This document shows positions 1 through 8,050 of a stretch of 64,000 nt of DNA, piece after piece. The translations under genes and the position numbers were made by a program. Source of the stretch: Actinoallomurus iriomotensis (GTDB taxonomy: Bacteria > Actinomycetota > Actinomycetes > Streptosporangiales > Streptosporangiaceae). Within the stretch, counting starts at the first letter, position 1. Each line of letters begins with the position of its first letter. Under the pieces are notes generated by a model. The model was given only the letters and a program-made list of their open reading frames with translations, searched no databases and had not been told where the DNA came from. The stretch is taken from assembly GCF_030269445.1 (NCBI RefSeq), contig NZ_BSTJ01000003.1, positions 558,001 to 622,000 of the forward strand, written 5' to 3'.

Positions 1-461
1 AGCGTGTCGGCGGCGCAGAGGAGGCCGACGTCCACCTCGCCGCTCAGCAGGGCGGCGGCGATCCCCGCCGAGCCGCCGGACTCCGCCTTCAGGCGCATCT
101 CCACTTCGGGGTAGCGGCGCCGGAACTCGCCGGCCAGCCCCGGCAGGTCCACCAGCCCCAGGCCGGCGAGCACGCCGACCCGCACGGAACCGCGGAGGGC
201 GCGACCGAGCTCGTCCACGGCGTCTCGTGCCCCCTGCGCGGCGTCCAGCACGGCCAGTGCCTCGGGCAGCAGGGCGCTGCCGGCCTCGGTGAGCACGACG
301 CGCTGCGCGTTCCGCTCGAAGAGCGTGACCCGGAGGTCACGCTCGAGCGACGCGATCGCCGCAGACACGGCGCTCTGCACGACGTGCAGCCGTTTGGCCG
401 CGAGAGTGAAACTCTTCTCGTTCGCCACAGCCACGAAGTAGTTAAGCTGCCTCAACTCCAC
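1..461 (-). CDS. LysR-family transcriptional regulator, N-terminal part (cut by window edge)
   Basis: The reverse strand reads from a GTG at 461 into a typical LysR N-terminus. It starts VELRQLNYFVAVANEKSFT, continues with a helix-turn-helix (LAAKRLHVVQSAVSAAIASLERDL), then LFERNAQRVVLTEAG and the start of the effector-binding domain, and is still open at base 1. LysR proteins are DNA-binding activators or repressors that respond to a small ligand. About 153 codons are visible, roughly half of the usual 300. The gene it controls is normally divergent, but no convincing divergent gene lies close by: the next plus-strand gene starts more than 600 bases away. Family is certain; target and ligand are unknown. 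Confidence 0.9.
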   Translation of the reverse strand, partial: MELRQLNYFVAVANEKSFTLAAKRLHVVQSAVSAAIASLERDLRVTLFERNAQRVVLTEAGSALLPEALAVLDAAQGARDAVDELGRALRGSVRVGVLAGLGLVDLPGLAGEFRRRYPEVEMRLKAESGGSAGIAAALLSGEVDVGLLCAADT

Positions 462-1088
462 CTGAAAAGTGTGCCAGTTCAACGGCGGGTGTTGGTAATG
501 GACCTCATGACGGTGGATATCGAGCAGGCTACATAATGGCGTTTCTCAAGGTAGGCGGTGTCTTCCCGGCCGGACGAACGGGTGGCGGAGGCGCCGGGCC
601 CGGCCGCCCCGCCCGCGCACCGCGACCGATGTGATAGGGGGTACGCGGGCGCGGGCGGTCCCGCCGGCGCGCCCGCGGGAGGAGACGCGGGGAAATAGCG
701 GGCGTCCCGCCTCCGGCGGCCGAGCCGAAAAAGCCCGGACGGCGGCCGCGAACGCGTGGACTTTCCTCCGAAAGGACGACCGGAATTAACCGATCGGGCG
801 CACCTTTCTTGACGCCGAACACTGTTCTACCGGGCGCTCAGTAAATGCCTCCGCGACGAGGCGGCCCGGCTCGGTGACCCCGCCCGGCCGCGCCTTCGAG
901 GCGGCCACCACCACGCCCACGGCACCCTGCCCGCGTCACGGGCCATCCGCCACGAAAACAATAGATCCCATCGTTATGTACTGCTATTTCATAGTTTCTC
1001 GCATTTGGTGACGCTCCGTTCTGTCCGGCTGTTCCGTTGACGACCAGCGGCCCCACCTGGCCGGAACACCGGGCAGAAGGAGAAGCTC
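462..1088. other. Intergenic stretch without a supported gene
   Basis: These 627 bases separate the LysR start from the HNH nuclease. Open frames exist on both strands, but their products are low-complexity Arg/Pro/Gly sequences without family resemblance or good ribosome-binding sites. The part near 960-1010 is relatively A/T-rich and may hold the nuclease promoter. I see no stable RNA structure I can name. Confidence 0.5.
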
Positions 1089-1718
1089 GTGAGACGAGCC
1101 TTCGCCGCCATCTCCTCCGTCATCGCCCTCGCCGGAGCACTCACGCTGATCTCCCGGCCGGCCGGCGCGACCCCGCCCAACATCCCCTCCGCGAGCACGG
1201 CCGCCTCCCGGCTCGCCTCGCTCACCGTGGCCGCCGAGAGCCACCAGTCCACCTACGACCGCTCGCTGTTCCCCCACTGGATCACGATCAGCGGATCCTG
1301 CGACACCCGCGAGGAGGTGCTCAAGCGAGACGGCACGGGCGTCGTCACCAACTCCAGTTGCTCGGCCACGTCCGGTACGTGGCACAGCCCGTACGACGGG
1401 GGGACCTGGACCGCGGCGAGCGACGTGGACATCGACCACATGGTGCCGCTGGCCGAGGCCTGGCGCTCGGGCGCGTGGGCGTGGACCACGGCGCAGCGGC
1501 AGGCGTACGCCAACGATCTCGGCGGTCCCGAGCTGTGGGCCGTCACCGACAACGTCAACCAGTCCAAGGGCGATCAGGACCCCACGACGTGGAAGCCTCC
1601 GCTGTCCTCGTTCTGGTGCACGTACGCCCGCGCCTGGATCCAGGTCAAGTGGTACTACGACCTCACGCTGCAGAGCGCGGAGAAGACCCAGCTGACCTCG
1701 ATGCTCGGCACCTGCTGA
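1089..1718 (+). CDS. Secreted HNH-family endonuclease (DUF1524/GmrSD C-terminal-like)
   Basis: The 209-residue product begins with a signal peptide (RRAFAAISSVIALAGALTL, then AGA before the mature start). The core has the beta-beta-alpha metal signature of secreted HNH nucleases: DIDHMVPLAEAW, where D-H supply metal and general-base residues, followed by WAVTDNVNQSKGDQDP and W-x-P. Four cysteines (CDT, SSCS, FWCTY, terminal GTC) could form disulfides, which suits export. The GTG at 1089 is chosen because AGAAGGAG lies just upstream. The family cleaves nucleic acid without strong sequence specificity and in actinomycetes is thought to serve nutrient scavenging or competition. Expression is monocistronic, ending at a hairpin shared with the convergent lysozyme gene. 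Confidence 0.88.
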   Translation: MRRAFAAISSVIALAGALTLISRPAGATPPNIPSASTAASRLASLTVAAESHQSTYDRSLFPHWITISGSCDTREEVLKRDGTGVVTNSSCSATSGTWHSPYDGGTWTAASDVDIDHMVPLAEAWRSGAWAWTTAQRQAYANDLGGPELWAVTDNVNQSKGDQDPTTWKPPLSSFWCTYARAWIQVKWYYDLTLQSAEKTQLTSMLGTC

Positions 1719-1726
1719 GGACCGGG

Positions 1727-1769
1727 AACGCCGAAGGCGCCCGGCTCTCGCCGGGCGCCTTCGGGCGTT
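1727..1769. terminator. Bidirectional hairpin terminator
   Basis: A stem of about 19 bp with one bulged G (arms 1727-1745 and 1750-1769, loop of four bases) lies between the convergent nuclease and lysozyme genes. There is no T-tract, which is usual for high-GC actinobacterial terminators. Confidence 0.8.
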
Positions 1770-1775
1770 GAGGGG

Positions 1776-2612
1776 TCAGGGGGTGTTGTTGGCCAGGGCG
1801 ATGAGCCGGTCGTGGGAGCCGTTGAACACGTCCTGGTCACCGGGGAAGGTGCCGGAGTCGGCCCACTGCCAGATCGTGTAGAAGCCCCAGCCCGCGGGGA
1901 GCGTGCCGACGCTGCTGGAGTAGCGCGCGATGGCCAGCGGGTCGTTGCTCGCGTAGGCGCTGGTGTTGCCGGTGCAGGTCGTCCACCAGTCGGTGGTCGT
2001 GTAGATCGTGGCCCAGCGTCCGGTCTTGGCGTGGTACTCGTTCAGGAAGCTGGTGATCCACGAACGCATCGACGCCTGGCTGAGGCCGTAGCAGGTGGCG
2101 CCGTTCGGGTTGTACTCGATGTCGAGCATGCCGGGCAGCGTCTGGTTGTCCGCCGACCACGCGCCGCCGTGGGCGGCGAAGTAGTCGGCCTGGGCGGCGC
2201 CGGTCGAGCTGGCCGGCTGCGCGAAGTGGTAGGCGCCGCGGACCAGGCCGGCGTAGTAGGCGTTGGTGTAGTTGGCGCTGAAGTTCGGGTCACGGTACGT
2301 CGTGCCCTCGGTCGCCTTGATGTAGGCGAACTGCGCGCCCTGGTTCTTGACGGTGGTCCAGTTGATGGTGCCCTGCCAGTGGCTCACGTCAAGGCCGGGC
2401 AGACCGCCGGGGGCGAGGAGCGGCGTCGCGCCGGTCCGGTGCTCGTGGGCGGCGACGGTCGAACCCATGTAGTCGCGCTCGGGGTGGGCCATGGGGTTGG
2501 GCGTGGCGGCGTGCGCGGGCACCGTGAGACCGATGGTCGCGGCGCCGACGGCAGCGGCGACGGTGGTGACGGATCTCAGCCAGCCGGTGAGGCGGCGGGG
2601 GGACGCGGCCAT
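1776..2612 (-). CDS. Secreted GH25 lysozyme (N-acetylmuramidase)
   Basis: From the ATG at 2612 (MAASPRRLTGWLRS) the protein has a signal peptide ending near HAATPNP and a single GH25 domain. Diagnostic strings are LPGLDVSHWQGTINW (first catalytic Asp), FAYIKATEGTTYRDPNF, RGAYHFAQP and LPGMLDIEYN (D-x-E catalytic pair). GH25 enzymes cleave the MurNAc-beta-1,4-GlcNAc bond of peptidoglycan outside the cell. No separate cell-wall-binding domain is present: the chain ends just after the barrel at IALANNTP. An upstream in-frame start at 2657 exists, but AAGGAG at 2618-2623 fits 2612. Close relatives are the Streptomyces cellosyl/mutanolysin-type lysozymes. Confidence 0.95.
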   Translation of the reverse strand: MAASPRRLTGWLRSVTTVAAAVGAATIGLTVPAHAATPNPMAHPERDYMGSTVAAHEHRTGATPLLAPGGLPGLDVSHWQGTINWTTVKNQGAQFAYIKATEGTTYRDPNFSANYTNAYYAGLVRGAYHFAQPASSTGAAQADYFAAHGGAWSADNQTLPGMLDIEYNPNGATCYGLSQASMRSWITSFLNEYHAKTGRWATIYTTTDWWTTCTGNTSAYASNDPLAIARYSSSVGTLPAGWGFYTIWQWADSGTFPGDQDVFNGSHDRLIALANNTP

Positions 2613-2890
2613 GGGGGCTCCTTCAAGGGGGCGGGTTCCAAGAGGACTTGGCAGCACCTAGATTTCGACAGATTCTGACCTTCTCCGCAATGCCAGCGAA
2701 GGAATTTGCCTTACCCGCGGTTTACACGGCGTGAATTTCGCCACGTAAAAGGGGTTCACGCCGACACCCGGCCGCATCCGGCCAGGGCGTGCGCCTTGAC
2801 GAACTCCGGTCGATCGGAGTTCCAAGGTCATCTGGCATGGTTGAAAATCTCTTGAACTCTGGGCCGCGCGTCACCCCGGCAGATGATCAC

Positions 2891-3595
2891 ATGAGGATTC
2901 TCGTCACCGGCAACCTGGCGACCAAGATCCCGTCCCCGACTCAGGCCGCCCGCGCGAGCGCGTGGTCCGAGACCGAGCGCATCCGGCGGGGGCCTCGCGC
3001 CACCTGGTCGACGCGGCGCTGGAGGCGGGCGCAGGCCGGTCTGTCCAGGAGTCGATCTGCTTCATCTACGCCGGCCGGGGCCACGCGTGGATCGACAAGG
3101 ACGTGCCGCTGGACCCGCCGCCCTTCGGCCGGGCCAATGAGGCCGCCGAGGTCCAGGCGCGCCGGTTCACCGAGGCCGGCGGCACCGGGGTGGAGCTGCG
3201 CTTCGGTCGGTTCTACGCGTGGGATTCGACCTGCACCCGGTACATGCGCCGGATGGCGCGCCGACGGCTGCCCGCCATCCCCGGCCCGAAGGACGCTACG
3301 CGTCGGCCGTCGCCGCCCTCGGCGCGCCCGCCGGGACCTGGAACGTCACGGACGACCGGCCGCCGACCCGCGGGGAGTTCCACCGGACGCCGGCCGAGAC
3401 GCTCGGCGTACGGCCGCCCGTGACCACCGGCTCCCTGCCGCTGCGGCTGAGCAGAGATCTCGGCTTCTACCTGCGCTCGCAGCGGGCCTCCGACCGCCGT
3501 TTCAAGCAGGCGACCGGCTGGTCACCCCGCCTCACGGCGCGGGCGCCGGCCGGCGGGCGATGGTCGCCGAGCACCCGAACGGCCAGGGCCGGTAA
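2891..3595 (+). pseudogene. Decayed NAD-dependent epimerase/dehydratase gene
   Basis: Homology to extended SDR epimerases runs through all three plus-strand frames. Frame one gives MRILVTG, fused abruptly to LATKIPSPTQAARA. A shift near 2990 gives RHLVDAALEAGAGRSVQESI, then FTEAGGTGVELRFGRFYAWDS. A second shift near 3290 gives YASAVAALGAPAGTWNVTDD, then SQRASDRRFKQATGWSPR. A final shift near 3560 restores the first frame (MVAEHPNGQGR). About 65 residues of the Rossmann half are missing after MRILVTG. I read this as an internal deletion plus at least three frameshifts in a formerly intact gene. No single frame can make an enzyme. Confidence 0.75.
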
Positions 3596-3716
3596 GTCCC
3601 CGTCCGTGGCGAGCGGTGTCCGCAAGGCGGTGGAGGGTGTCAACCCGGCGCCGACCGAAACGGCGAGGCGTCACCTGGGCACCGTGCGGTAGGACAGCGG
3701 AGGTCTGAGACCGGCT

Positions 3717-4196
3717 CTAGCACTGCTCGGTGTCGGCGTCGTCGCCGGTGCAGACGATCGGCACGCCGGTGGCGGCCTGCTGGAGCAGGCCGTAGAGCGT
3801 CTCGCGCTGGGTCTCGTCGAGCGCGCCGAGCACGTCGTCCTCGACGGCGGCGAGCGCGCACTCCGCCTTGACGAGCACGCGCGCCCCCTTGTCGGTGAGC
3901 ACGACGACGTGCCGCCGGCGGTCCTCGGGTGAGCGACGGCGCTCGATCAGGCCGTCGCGCTCCAGGTCGTTGAGCAGGCCGACGACGTTGGTGCCGTCCA
4001 TCTCCAGCGTGCCGGAGAGGGCCTGCTGCGAGCAGCCTCCCTGCTGGCGCAGCACCGTCAGCGTGACGAGGTGCCGCGGGCGCAGGCCCAGCGGCGCCAG
4101 CACCGACTCCGCACGCAGCCGCATGCGGCGCGCGAGGTGGTCGAGGAGCGCGCCGGACCGGTGCACCGGCTGGTTCACGACGGGGAGCTCGACCAC
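3717..4196 (-). CDS. MarR-family transcriptional regulator
   Basis: The 159-residue protein has the MarR winged helix: dimer helix HRSGALLDHLARRMRLRAES, recognition region SQQALSGTLEMDGTNVVGLLNDLERDG, and the wing RRRSPEDRRRHVVVLTDKG. A Cys lies near each end of its C-terminal tail (VCTGDDADTEQC), so redox or electrophile sensing is possible, but this is inference. It is transcribed away from an FMN-dependent azoreductase with an 85-base gap containing a dyad, the standard arrangement for MarR repressors of quinone or azo-compound reductases. Confidence 0.92.
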   Translation of the reverse strand: MVELPVVNQPVHRSGALLDHLARRMRLRAESVLAPLGLRPRHLVTLTVLRQQGGCSQQALSGTLEMDGTNVVGLLNDLERDGLIERRRSPEDRRRHVVVLTDKGARVLVKAECALAAVEDDVLGALDETQRETLYGLLQQAATGVPIVCTGDDADTEQC

Positions 4197-4229
4197 ACCC
4201 CGATTCTAGCCGCAGCCGCCATCGATCCG

Positions 4230-4256
4230 TGTGGTACAAATAGCTTGCCCTACACA
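4230..4256. promoter_or_regulatory. Possible MarR operator between divergent genes
   Basis: An imperfect dyad, TGTGGTA (4230-4236) and TACACA (4251-4256), lies in an unusually A/T-rich patch between the marR-like start and the azoreductase RBS. CAAATAGCTTG at its centre is also nearly symmetric. It is the only symmetric element in the gap. Confidence 0.4.
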
Positions 4257-4281
4257 AACGATTAATCAGGGACGAACGATC

Positions 4282-4926
4282 ATGGCTCATCTGCTGCACA
4301 TCGACTCGAGCATCAAGGGCGACCAGTCCGTCAGCCGGAGGCTCAGCGCCCGCGCCGCCGACGCATGGCGCGCGGCCCACCCCGACGGGACCGTCACGTA
4401 CCGCGACCTCGGCGCCCATCCGCTCCCCCACCTCGACACGGCCGGCGGCCTGGCCCGGATGGTGTCGCCGGAGGACCACACTCCGGCGCAGGCGGCGTCG
4501 TGGCGGCTCAGCCAGGAGGTCATCGAGGAGGTCCGGCAGGCCGACACGATCCTGCTGGGCCTGCCGCTCTACAACTTCGGCGCACCGAGCAGCGTCAAGT
4601 CCTGGGTCGACCACCTGATCGGGCCGGGCTCGGTCGACTCCGAAAGCGGCACCGGCCTGCTCGGCGGCCGCGAGTTCATCGTCCTGGCCAGCCGCGGCGG
4701 CGGCTACGCCCCCGGCACGCCCCGCGACGGATGGGACCACGCCGAGCAGTGGCTGCCGCACGGCGTGTCGATGACCGGCCTGGAGCCGCGCTTCATCACC
4801 GCGGAGCTGACGCTCGCCGAGACCACGCCCGCGATGGCCGAGCTGATCCCGCTCGCCGTCAAGAGCCTCGCCGCGGCCGAGGACGCGATCGACCGGCTCT
4901 GGACGCCGGCGTCCGTCGCCGTCTGA
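4282..4926 (+). CDS. azoR: FMN-dependent NADH:quinone oxidoreductase / azoreductase
   Basis: The 214-residue protein is a flavodoxin-fold AzoR-type enzyme. The phosphate-binding loop is in HIDSSIKGDQSVSRRLS, the FMN-contacting loop is LLGLPLYNFGAPSSVKSWVDH, and the second loop is VLASRGGGYAPGTPRDGWDH. The family performs two-electron reduction of quinones and azo bonds in the cytoplasm, protecting against electrophilic quinones. The ATG at 4282 is preferred over an upstream GTG at 4231, because the extra 17 residues are not family-like and would cover the operator region. It is probably repressed by the divergent MarR protein. A strong hairpin follows the gene. Confidence 0.92.
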   Translation: MAHLLHIDSSIKGDQSVSRRLSARAADAWRAAHPDGTVTYRDLGAHPLPHLDTAGGLARMVSPEDHTPAQAASWRLSQEVIEEVRQADTILLGLPLYNFGAPSSVKSWVDHLIGPGSVDSESGTGLLGGREFIVLASRGGGYAPGTPRDGWDHAEQWLPHGVSMTGLEPRFITAELTLAETTPAMAELIPLAVKSLAAAEDAIDRLWTPASVAV

Positions 4927-4932
4927 TCACCG

Positions 4933-4972
4933 GACGCCGCGGCCGGCGCGGGGGACGCCGGCCGCGGCCGTC
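4933..4972 (+). terminator. GC-rich hairpin terminator after azoreductase
   Basis: Arms 4933-4948 and 4956-4972 pair over 16 bp with one bulged C and a 7-base loop, starting 7 bases after the stop codon. Confidence 0.8.
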
Positions 4973-4980
4973 TGATGGTC

Positions 4981-5128
4981 ACGCTCGCGTTCGCCGGTCG
5001 CGCACGCCGCTCGTGTTCGCCGGTCGCGCCCGCCTCCTCACTCACTCCACGGACGGCTCATACCTCACCGGCCGCGCCGCTCGCTCGTCAGCTCGCCGCT
5101 CGTGTTCGCCGGTCGCGCTCGCCGCTCC
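4981..5128. repeat. Inverted copy of the 76-bp intergenic repeat plus partial copies
   Basis: Bases 5022-5097 match the reverse complement of the 76-bp unit found three times at 21176-21426, with 70 of 76 positions identical by eye. The flanks carry an extra 21-base direct repeat (5009-5029 and 5098-5118), and a third partial TCGCCGGTCGCG copy lies at 4991-5002, so the element was probably longer or tandem here too. It fills the space between the azoreductase terminator and the convergent metalloprotease stop codon. Confidence 0.85.
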
Positions 5129-5130
5129 GG

Positions 5131-7218
5131 TCAGCCGACGGCCGCGCAGACGGTCGTCGCCTTCTTCGTCGGGTCGCTCTCGGACGTGGCGGTCACCTGC
5201 ACCGTGCCGAGATGGGCCGCGCCCGCGGTGTGCTGGGCGTACACGGTCACCGCCGTACGCCCGCCGGCCCTGGCCGTGGCTAGGTCGTTCGGCAGCCAGG
5301 CCGACCAGCCACGGCCCGAGGCGGTCGCGGACAGCCGGTACACGTCGGCGTCGGCGTACGGGGCGGTGCCCGCCGTGCCGGTGTTGGTCAGCGGCAGCGT
5401 GCACCTGGCCCAGCCCCGCTGCGGCGCGGCGACCCCGGCGCCGGGCGACAGCCGTACGCCGCGGCGCTGCGTGCCGGCCCCGTCCAGCGAGCGGATCGCG
5501 ACGGTGTACGACAGCACGCCCGACTTGTCGCGTTTCAGGTCCAGCACGTAGAAGTGCAGCCGGTTGGCCTGGTCGACGTACTCGTACTGGCTGCCCGAGT
5601 CGGCCCCGGCGTGGAACAGCGCGTCGGAGAGCTGCCGGTAGTCGCCGATCGTCATCTTCTGCGGGGTGCCGTTCGGCAGCACGAAGTCCACCTTGTCGAT
5701 GTCCTCCGGGTGCGCGTCGACGACCCAGATGAACGGCGCCGCGTCGCGGTCCTTGGTCTTGGACAGCAGCACGCCGCTGTCCGGTGTGAACGAGTCGTAG
5801 CCCATCCGGTCGACGACCTCGACGGTGTAGTTGTCGTACCCGCCGCCGTCGCAGAGCGGATCGGCCGAGACGTCACAGGCCGGGTCGTGGTCGCCGCCGT
5901 TCATCACCACGTTGACGCCCGTGAGCTCGCCGGACTTCGGCCGCACCTCACGCGCCTTGACCCTGGCCACCACGACACCCGACTGGGCGAGGCCGTCGCG
6001 TGAGACGTTCAGCACGCTGGCCGGGTCGACGATGCCGAGCCTCACCTTCTCGCGGAGCATGTGCTGGGCGCCCATCGAGCTGCCGGCGGTGGCGGGAATC
6101 AGCCAGCGGCTGTGCGGGCCGCCGGGCCCGTTGAACGTTCCCCGGCTGAGCATGTCCCACGGCCCGGAGTAGTCCCGCCGTGGCGGCACCGAGTACGGGT
6201 TGTTGTAGTTGTCGCCGATGCCGAGGATGTGGCTGAACTCGTGGGCGAAGGTGCCCATGCCCGAGCTCTCGGCCTGGATGGAACTGCCCGAGGCGGCGTT
6301 CGGCCAGATGTTGGCCGCGGCCTGCCAGGACGTCCAGTCGACGTACCGGGTCTTGTTCCAGTTGGGCAGTGCCGGGTCCGGCGGCCCCCACTCGTCGGTG
6401 ACGTCGTCGCGGCCGTCGAACTTCATCTGGCCGAACTCCTGCCAGGTCGACGACTCGTCCTGGCCCGCGCTGAGGAAGAACACGAAGTCGTACCGCGCGG
6501 CGACGTCCGCGCCGACGTCCGCGATCCACGCGGCACGGGCGTCCCTGCGGAAGTCGCGGTTGCACGTGTCGCCCGCCGGGCAGCCCGTGCTGCCCTGGAA
6601 ACTGGACTCGACGCCGTACTCGTAGCTCTTGCCGGGCATCCGGTACGGCCCGAACGCGCCCAGGTCGATGCCGTAGCGCCCGCCGGAGTCCTCCATCCAG
6701 TACTCGTTGATGGTGTGCCCGCGGTTGAGGTCGCCCGGAGTGTTGAGGAAGTCCTGGTAGAACCGCGGCACCTGGTCGCGCGGCACGTCGCTGACCGAGG
6801 TGGGGTTGCCGTAGATCGTGGAGTTCTTCGGCCGGCTGATGACGAACGACACGCTCGGGTAGTCGACCAGGACGAGCGCGCCCTTGAAGTTCTTGATCGA
6901 GCCCTTCTCGGCCGGGTCGTTCCAGTGGGTGCCCGGGATCGCCTTGTAGTCGTCCCACGTCATCGTGTCCGGCAGCTCGTAGTCCTGCGGGTCGATCGGA
7001 CGTGGCACGTTCGGCGCGAACGCGCGCTGTGTCCGGCTCCGCTGCCACGGCTGCGTCTGGGGCCAGTGCCGCATCTGCCAGGGGTTGGCGGCCGGTTCGG
7101 GCCGCGGAGCGGCGGTCGCCGCCGCGGCCGAGGTCGCGGAAAGCAGGGCCAGTGTCACGACGAACACCGCGCACAGCGCCTCCCACCGGCGCCGGCGGGT
7201 CCTCCCGGGGTTACCCAT
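5131..7218 (-). CDS. Secreted M6-family (immune inhibitor A-like) metalloprotease
   Basis: The 695-residue protein starts at the ATG at 7218 (MGNPGRTRRRRWEALCAVFVV) with an AGAGGA ribosome-binding site. A long signal peptide ends near AAAATAAPRPE. The zinc motif HEFSHILGIGD (His326, Glu327, His330) is the M6 HExxHxxGxxD signature, and Met in WDMLSRG follows as the expected met-turn. The C-terminal 200 residues are beta-rich (YVLDLKRDKSGVLSYTVAIR, then RCTLPLTNTGT...), resembling an NEW3/Ig-type domain. Paired Cys near CPAGDTC and CDVSADPLC suggest disulfides. It likely degrades extracellular protein. A further upstream in-frame start (7437) adds 73 unlikely residues. It is divergent from the small membrane protein gene at 7449. 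Confidence 0.92.
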   Translation of the reverse strand: MGNPGRTRRRRWEALCAVFVVTLALLSATSAAAATAAPRPEPAANPWQMRHWPQTQPWQRSRTQRAFAPNVPRPIDPQDYELPDTMTWDDYKAIPGTHWNDPAEKGSIKNFKGALVLVDYPSVSFVISRPKNSTIYGNPTSVSDVPRDQVPRFYQDFLNTPGDLNRGHTINEYWMEDSGGRYGIDLGAFGPYRMPGKSYEYGVESSFQGSTGCPAGDTCNRDFRRDARAAWIADVGADVAARYDFVFFLSAGQDESSTWQEFGQMKFDGRDDVTDEWGPPDPALPNWNKTRYVDWTSWQAAANIWPNAASGSSIQAESSGMGTFAHEFSHILGIGDNYNNPYSVPPRRDYSGPWDMLSRGTFNGPGGPHSRWLIPATAGSSMGAQHMLREKVRLGIVDPASVLNVSRDGLAQSGVVVARVKAREVRPKSGELTGVNVVMNGGDHDPACDVSADPLCDGGGYDNYTVEVVDRMGYDSFTPDSGVLLSKTKDRDAAPFIWVVDAHPEDIDKVDFVLPNGTPQKMTIGDYRQLSDALFHAGADSGSQYEYVDQANRLHFYVLDLKRDKSGVLSYTVAIRSLDGAGTQRRGVRLSPGAGVAAPQRGWARCTLPLTNTGTAGTAPYADADVYRLSATASGRGWSAWLPNDLATARAGGRTAVTVYAQHTAGAAHLGTVQVTATSESDPTKKATTVCAAVG

Positions 7219-7448
7219 GTGACGTCCTCTTTCATCGAGGCCAGGGGCGATGCCGTTCCAGCGGGGAACACCAGGGGGTGGCGGGGGACTCCGCGGCGGG
7301 ACGGACGATCGATGATCTCCCGAGGGCACGGTTCGTGCCAGAGACGACTTCCCGTCCCGTCGCGCGACGTGCGCACCCCCCGTACGGGGGCGTCCGGCCA
7401 CGAGGGCTAACGTCCTGGTGGGGGACTTGATCAACAAGGAGACACCGG

Positions 7449-7877
7449 ATGAGACTTCCGATGAGGGCGAGGACCGTGCCGGGCCGGGTGACCACCGGCG
7501 CGTTCCTCCTGCACAGTGGGCTGGAGCACTGGCGCGGAGGCGACGAGCAGGCGTCCGGCGTCCACACGATGGCCTCGAACGCGTTCCCGTTCCTGAAGAC
7601 CGTCCCGCCGCGCCGGTTCCTGCGCCTTCTGTCGGCCGCGGAGATCGCCACCGGCACCGCGCTGCTCGCCCCGGTCGTCCCGCCGGCGCTGGCCGGCGTC
7701 GCCCTCACCGGTTTCTCCGGCGGCCTGCTCGCCCTGTACGCGCGCACTCCCGCGCTCCGCAAACCGGGCAGCATCTGGCCGAGCCAGGCGGGCCTCGGCG
7801 TCAGCAAGGACGTCTGGATGCTGGGCATCGGCCTGGACCTGCTCGCCGGCGCCGTCGCCGACCGCCGGAGGCGCTGA
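7449..7877 (+). CDS. Small integral membrane protein, DoxX-like
   Basis: The product has 142 residues with about four hydrophobic helices: TTGAFLLHSGLEHW, FLRLLSAAEIATGTALLAPVV, LAGVALTGFSGGLLALYA, and VWMLGIGLDLLAGAVA. The spacing and the AxEIxxGxxLL pattern recall DoxX/DUF417-type membrane proteins, which associate with redox membrane complexes, but the match is weak and I would not assign a function. AAGGAGA at 7436-7442 fixes the ATG at 7449. The gene is divergent from the metalloprotease, and a hairpin overlaps its stop codon. Confidence 0.75.
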   Translation: MRLPMRARTVPGRVTTGAFLLHSGLEHWRGGDEQASGVHTMASNAFPFLKTVPPRRFLRLLSAAEIATGTALLAPVVPPALAGVALTGFSGGLLALYARTPALRKPGSIWPSQAGLGVSKDVWMLGIGLDLLAGAVADRRRR

Positions 7878-7913
7878 TCCCGGCGGCCGGAAATGAGCGG
7901 CGCCGGCCGGGAT
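7877..7913 (+). terminator. Hairpin terminator
   Basis: ATCCCGGC (7877-7884) pairs with GCCGGGAT (7906-7913), with further G/C pairing inside, directly at the stop codon of the membrane-protein gene. Confidence 0.65.
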
Positions 7914-8050
7914 GTCGGTGTTACCGTGCCGAGGCCGGCCGCGGGACTCCGGTGCGACTTCCGGAACCCGCCTGTTAAGCGATGATTCGCAGCTCGTGCC
8001 CCCACTCCCCGGCCGGCTCCGGCGTCTGAGGGGGGATTCCGATCGAGACC

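Noticed and set aside
529-822. 97-residue minus-strand frame upstream of the HNH gene
   Set aside because: Product is Arg/Pro/Gly low complexity from GC-rich DNA, with a GTG start lacking a ribosome-binding site and no family resemblance.
2613-2790. Possible ydaO/c-di-AMP riboswitch upstream of the lysozyme
   Set aside because: The leader is short and lacks the conserved core and pseudo-symmetric stems expected of that class.
7914-8050. Possible Y-RNA gene before the TROVE-like gene
   Set aside because: No convincing tRNA-like T-arm (GGTTCRA) or long stem was found by eye in this stretch or in 10603-10739.
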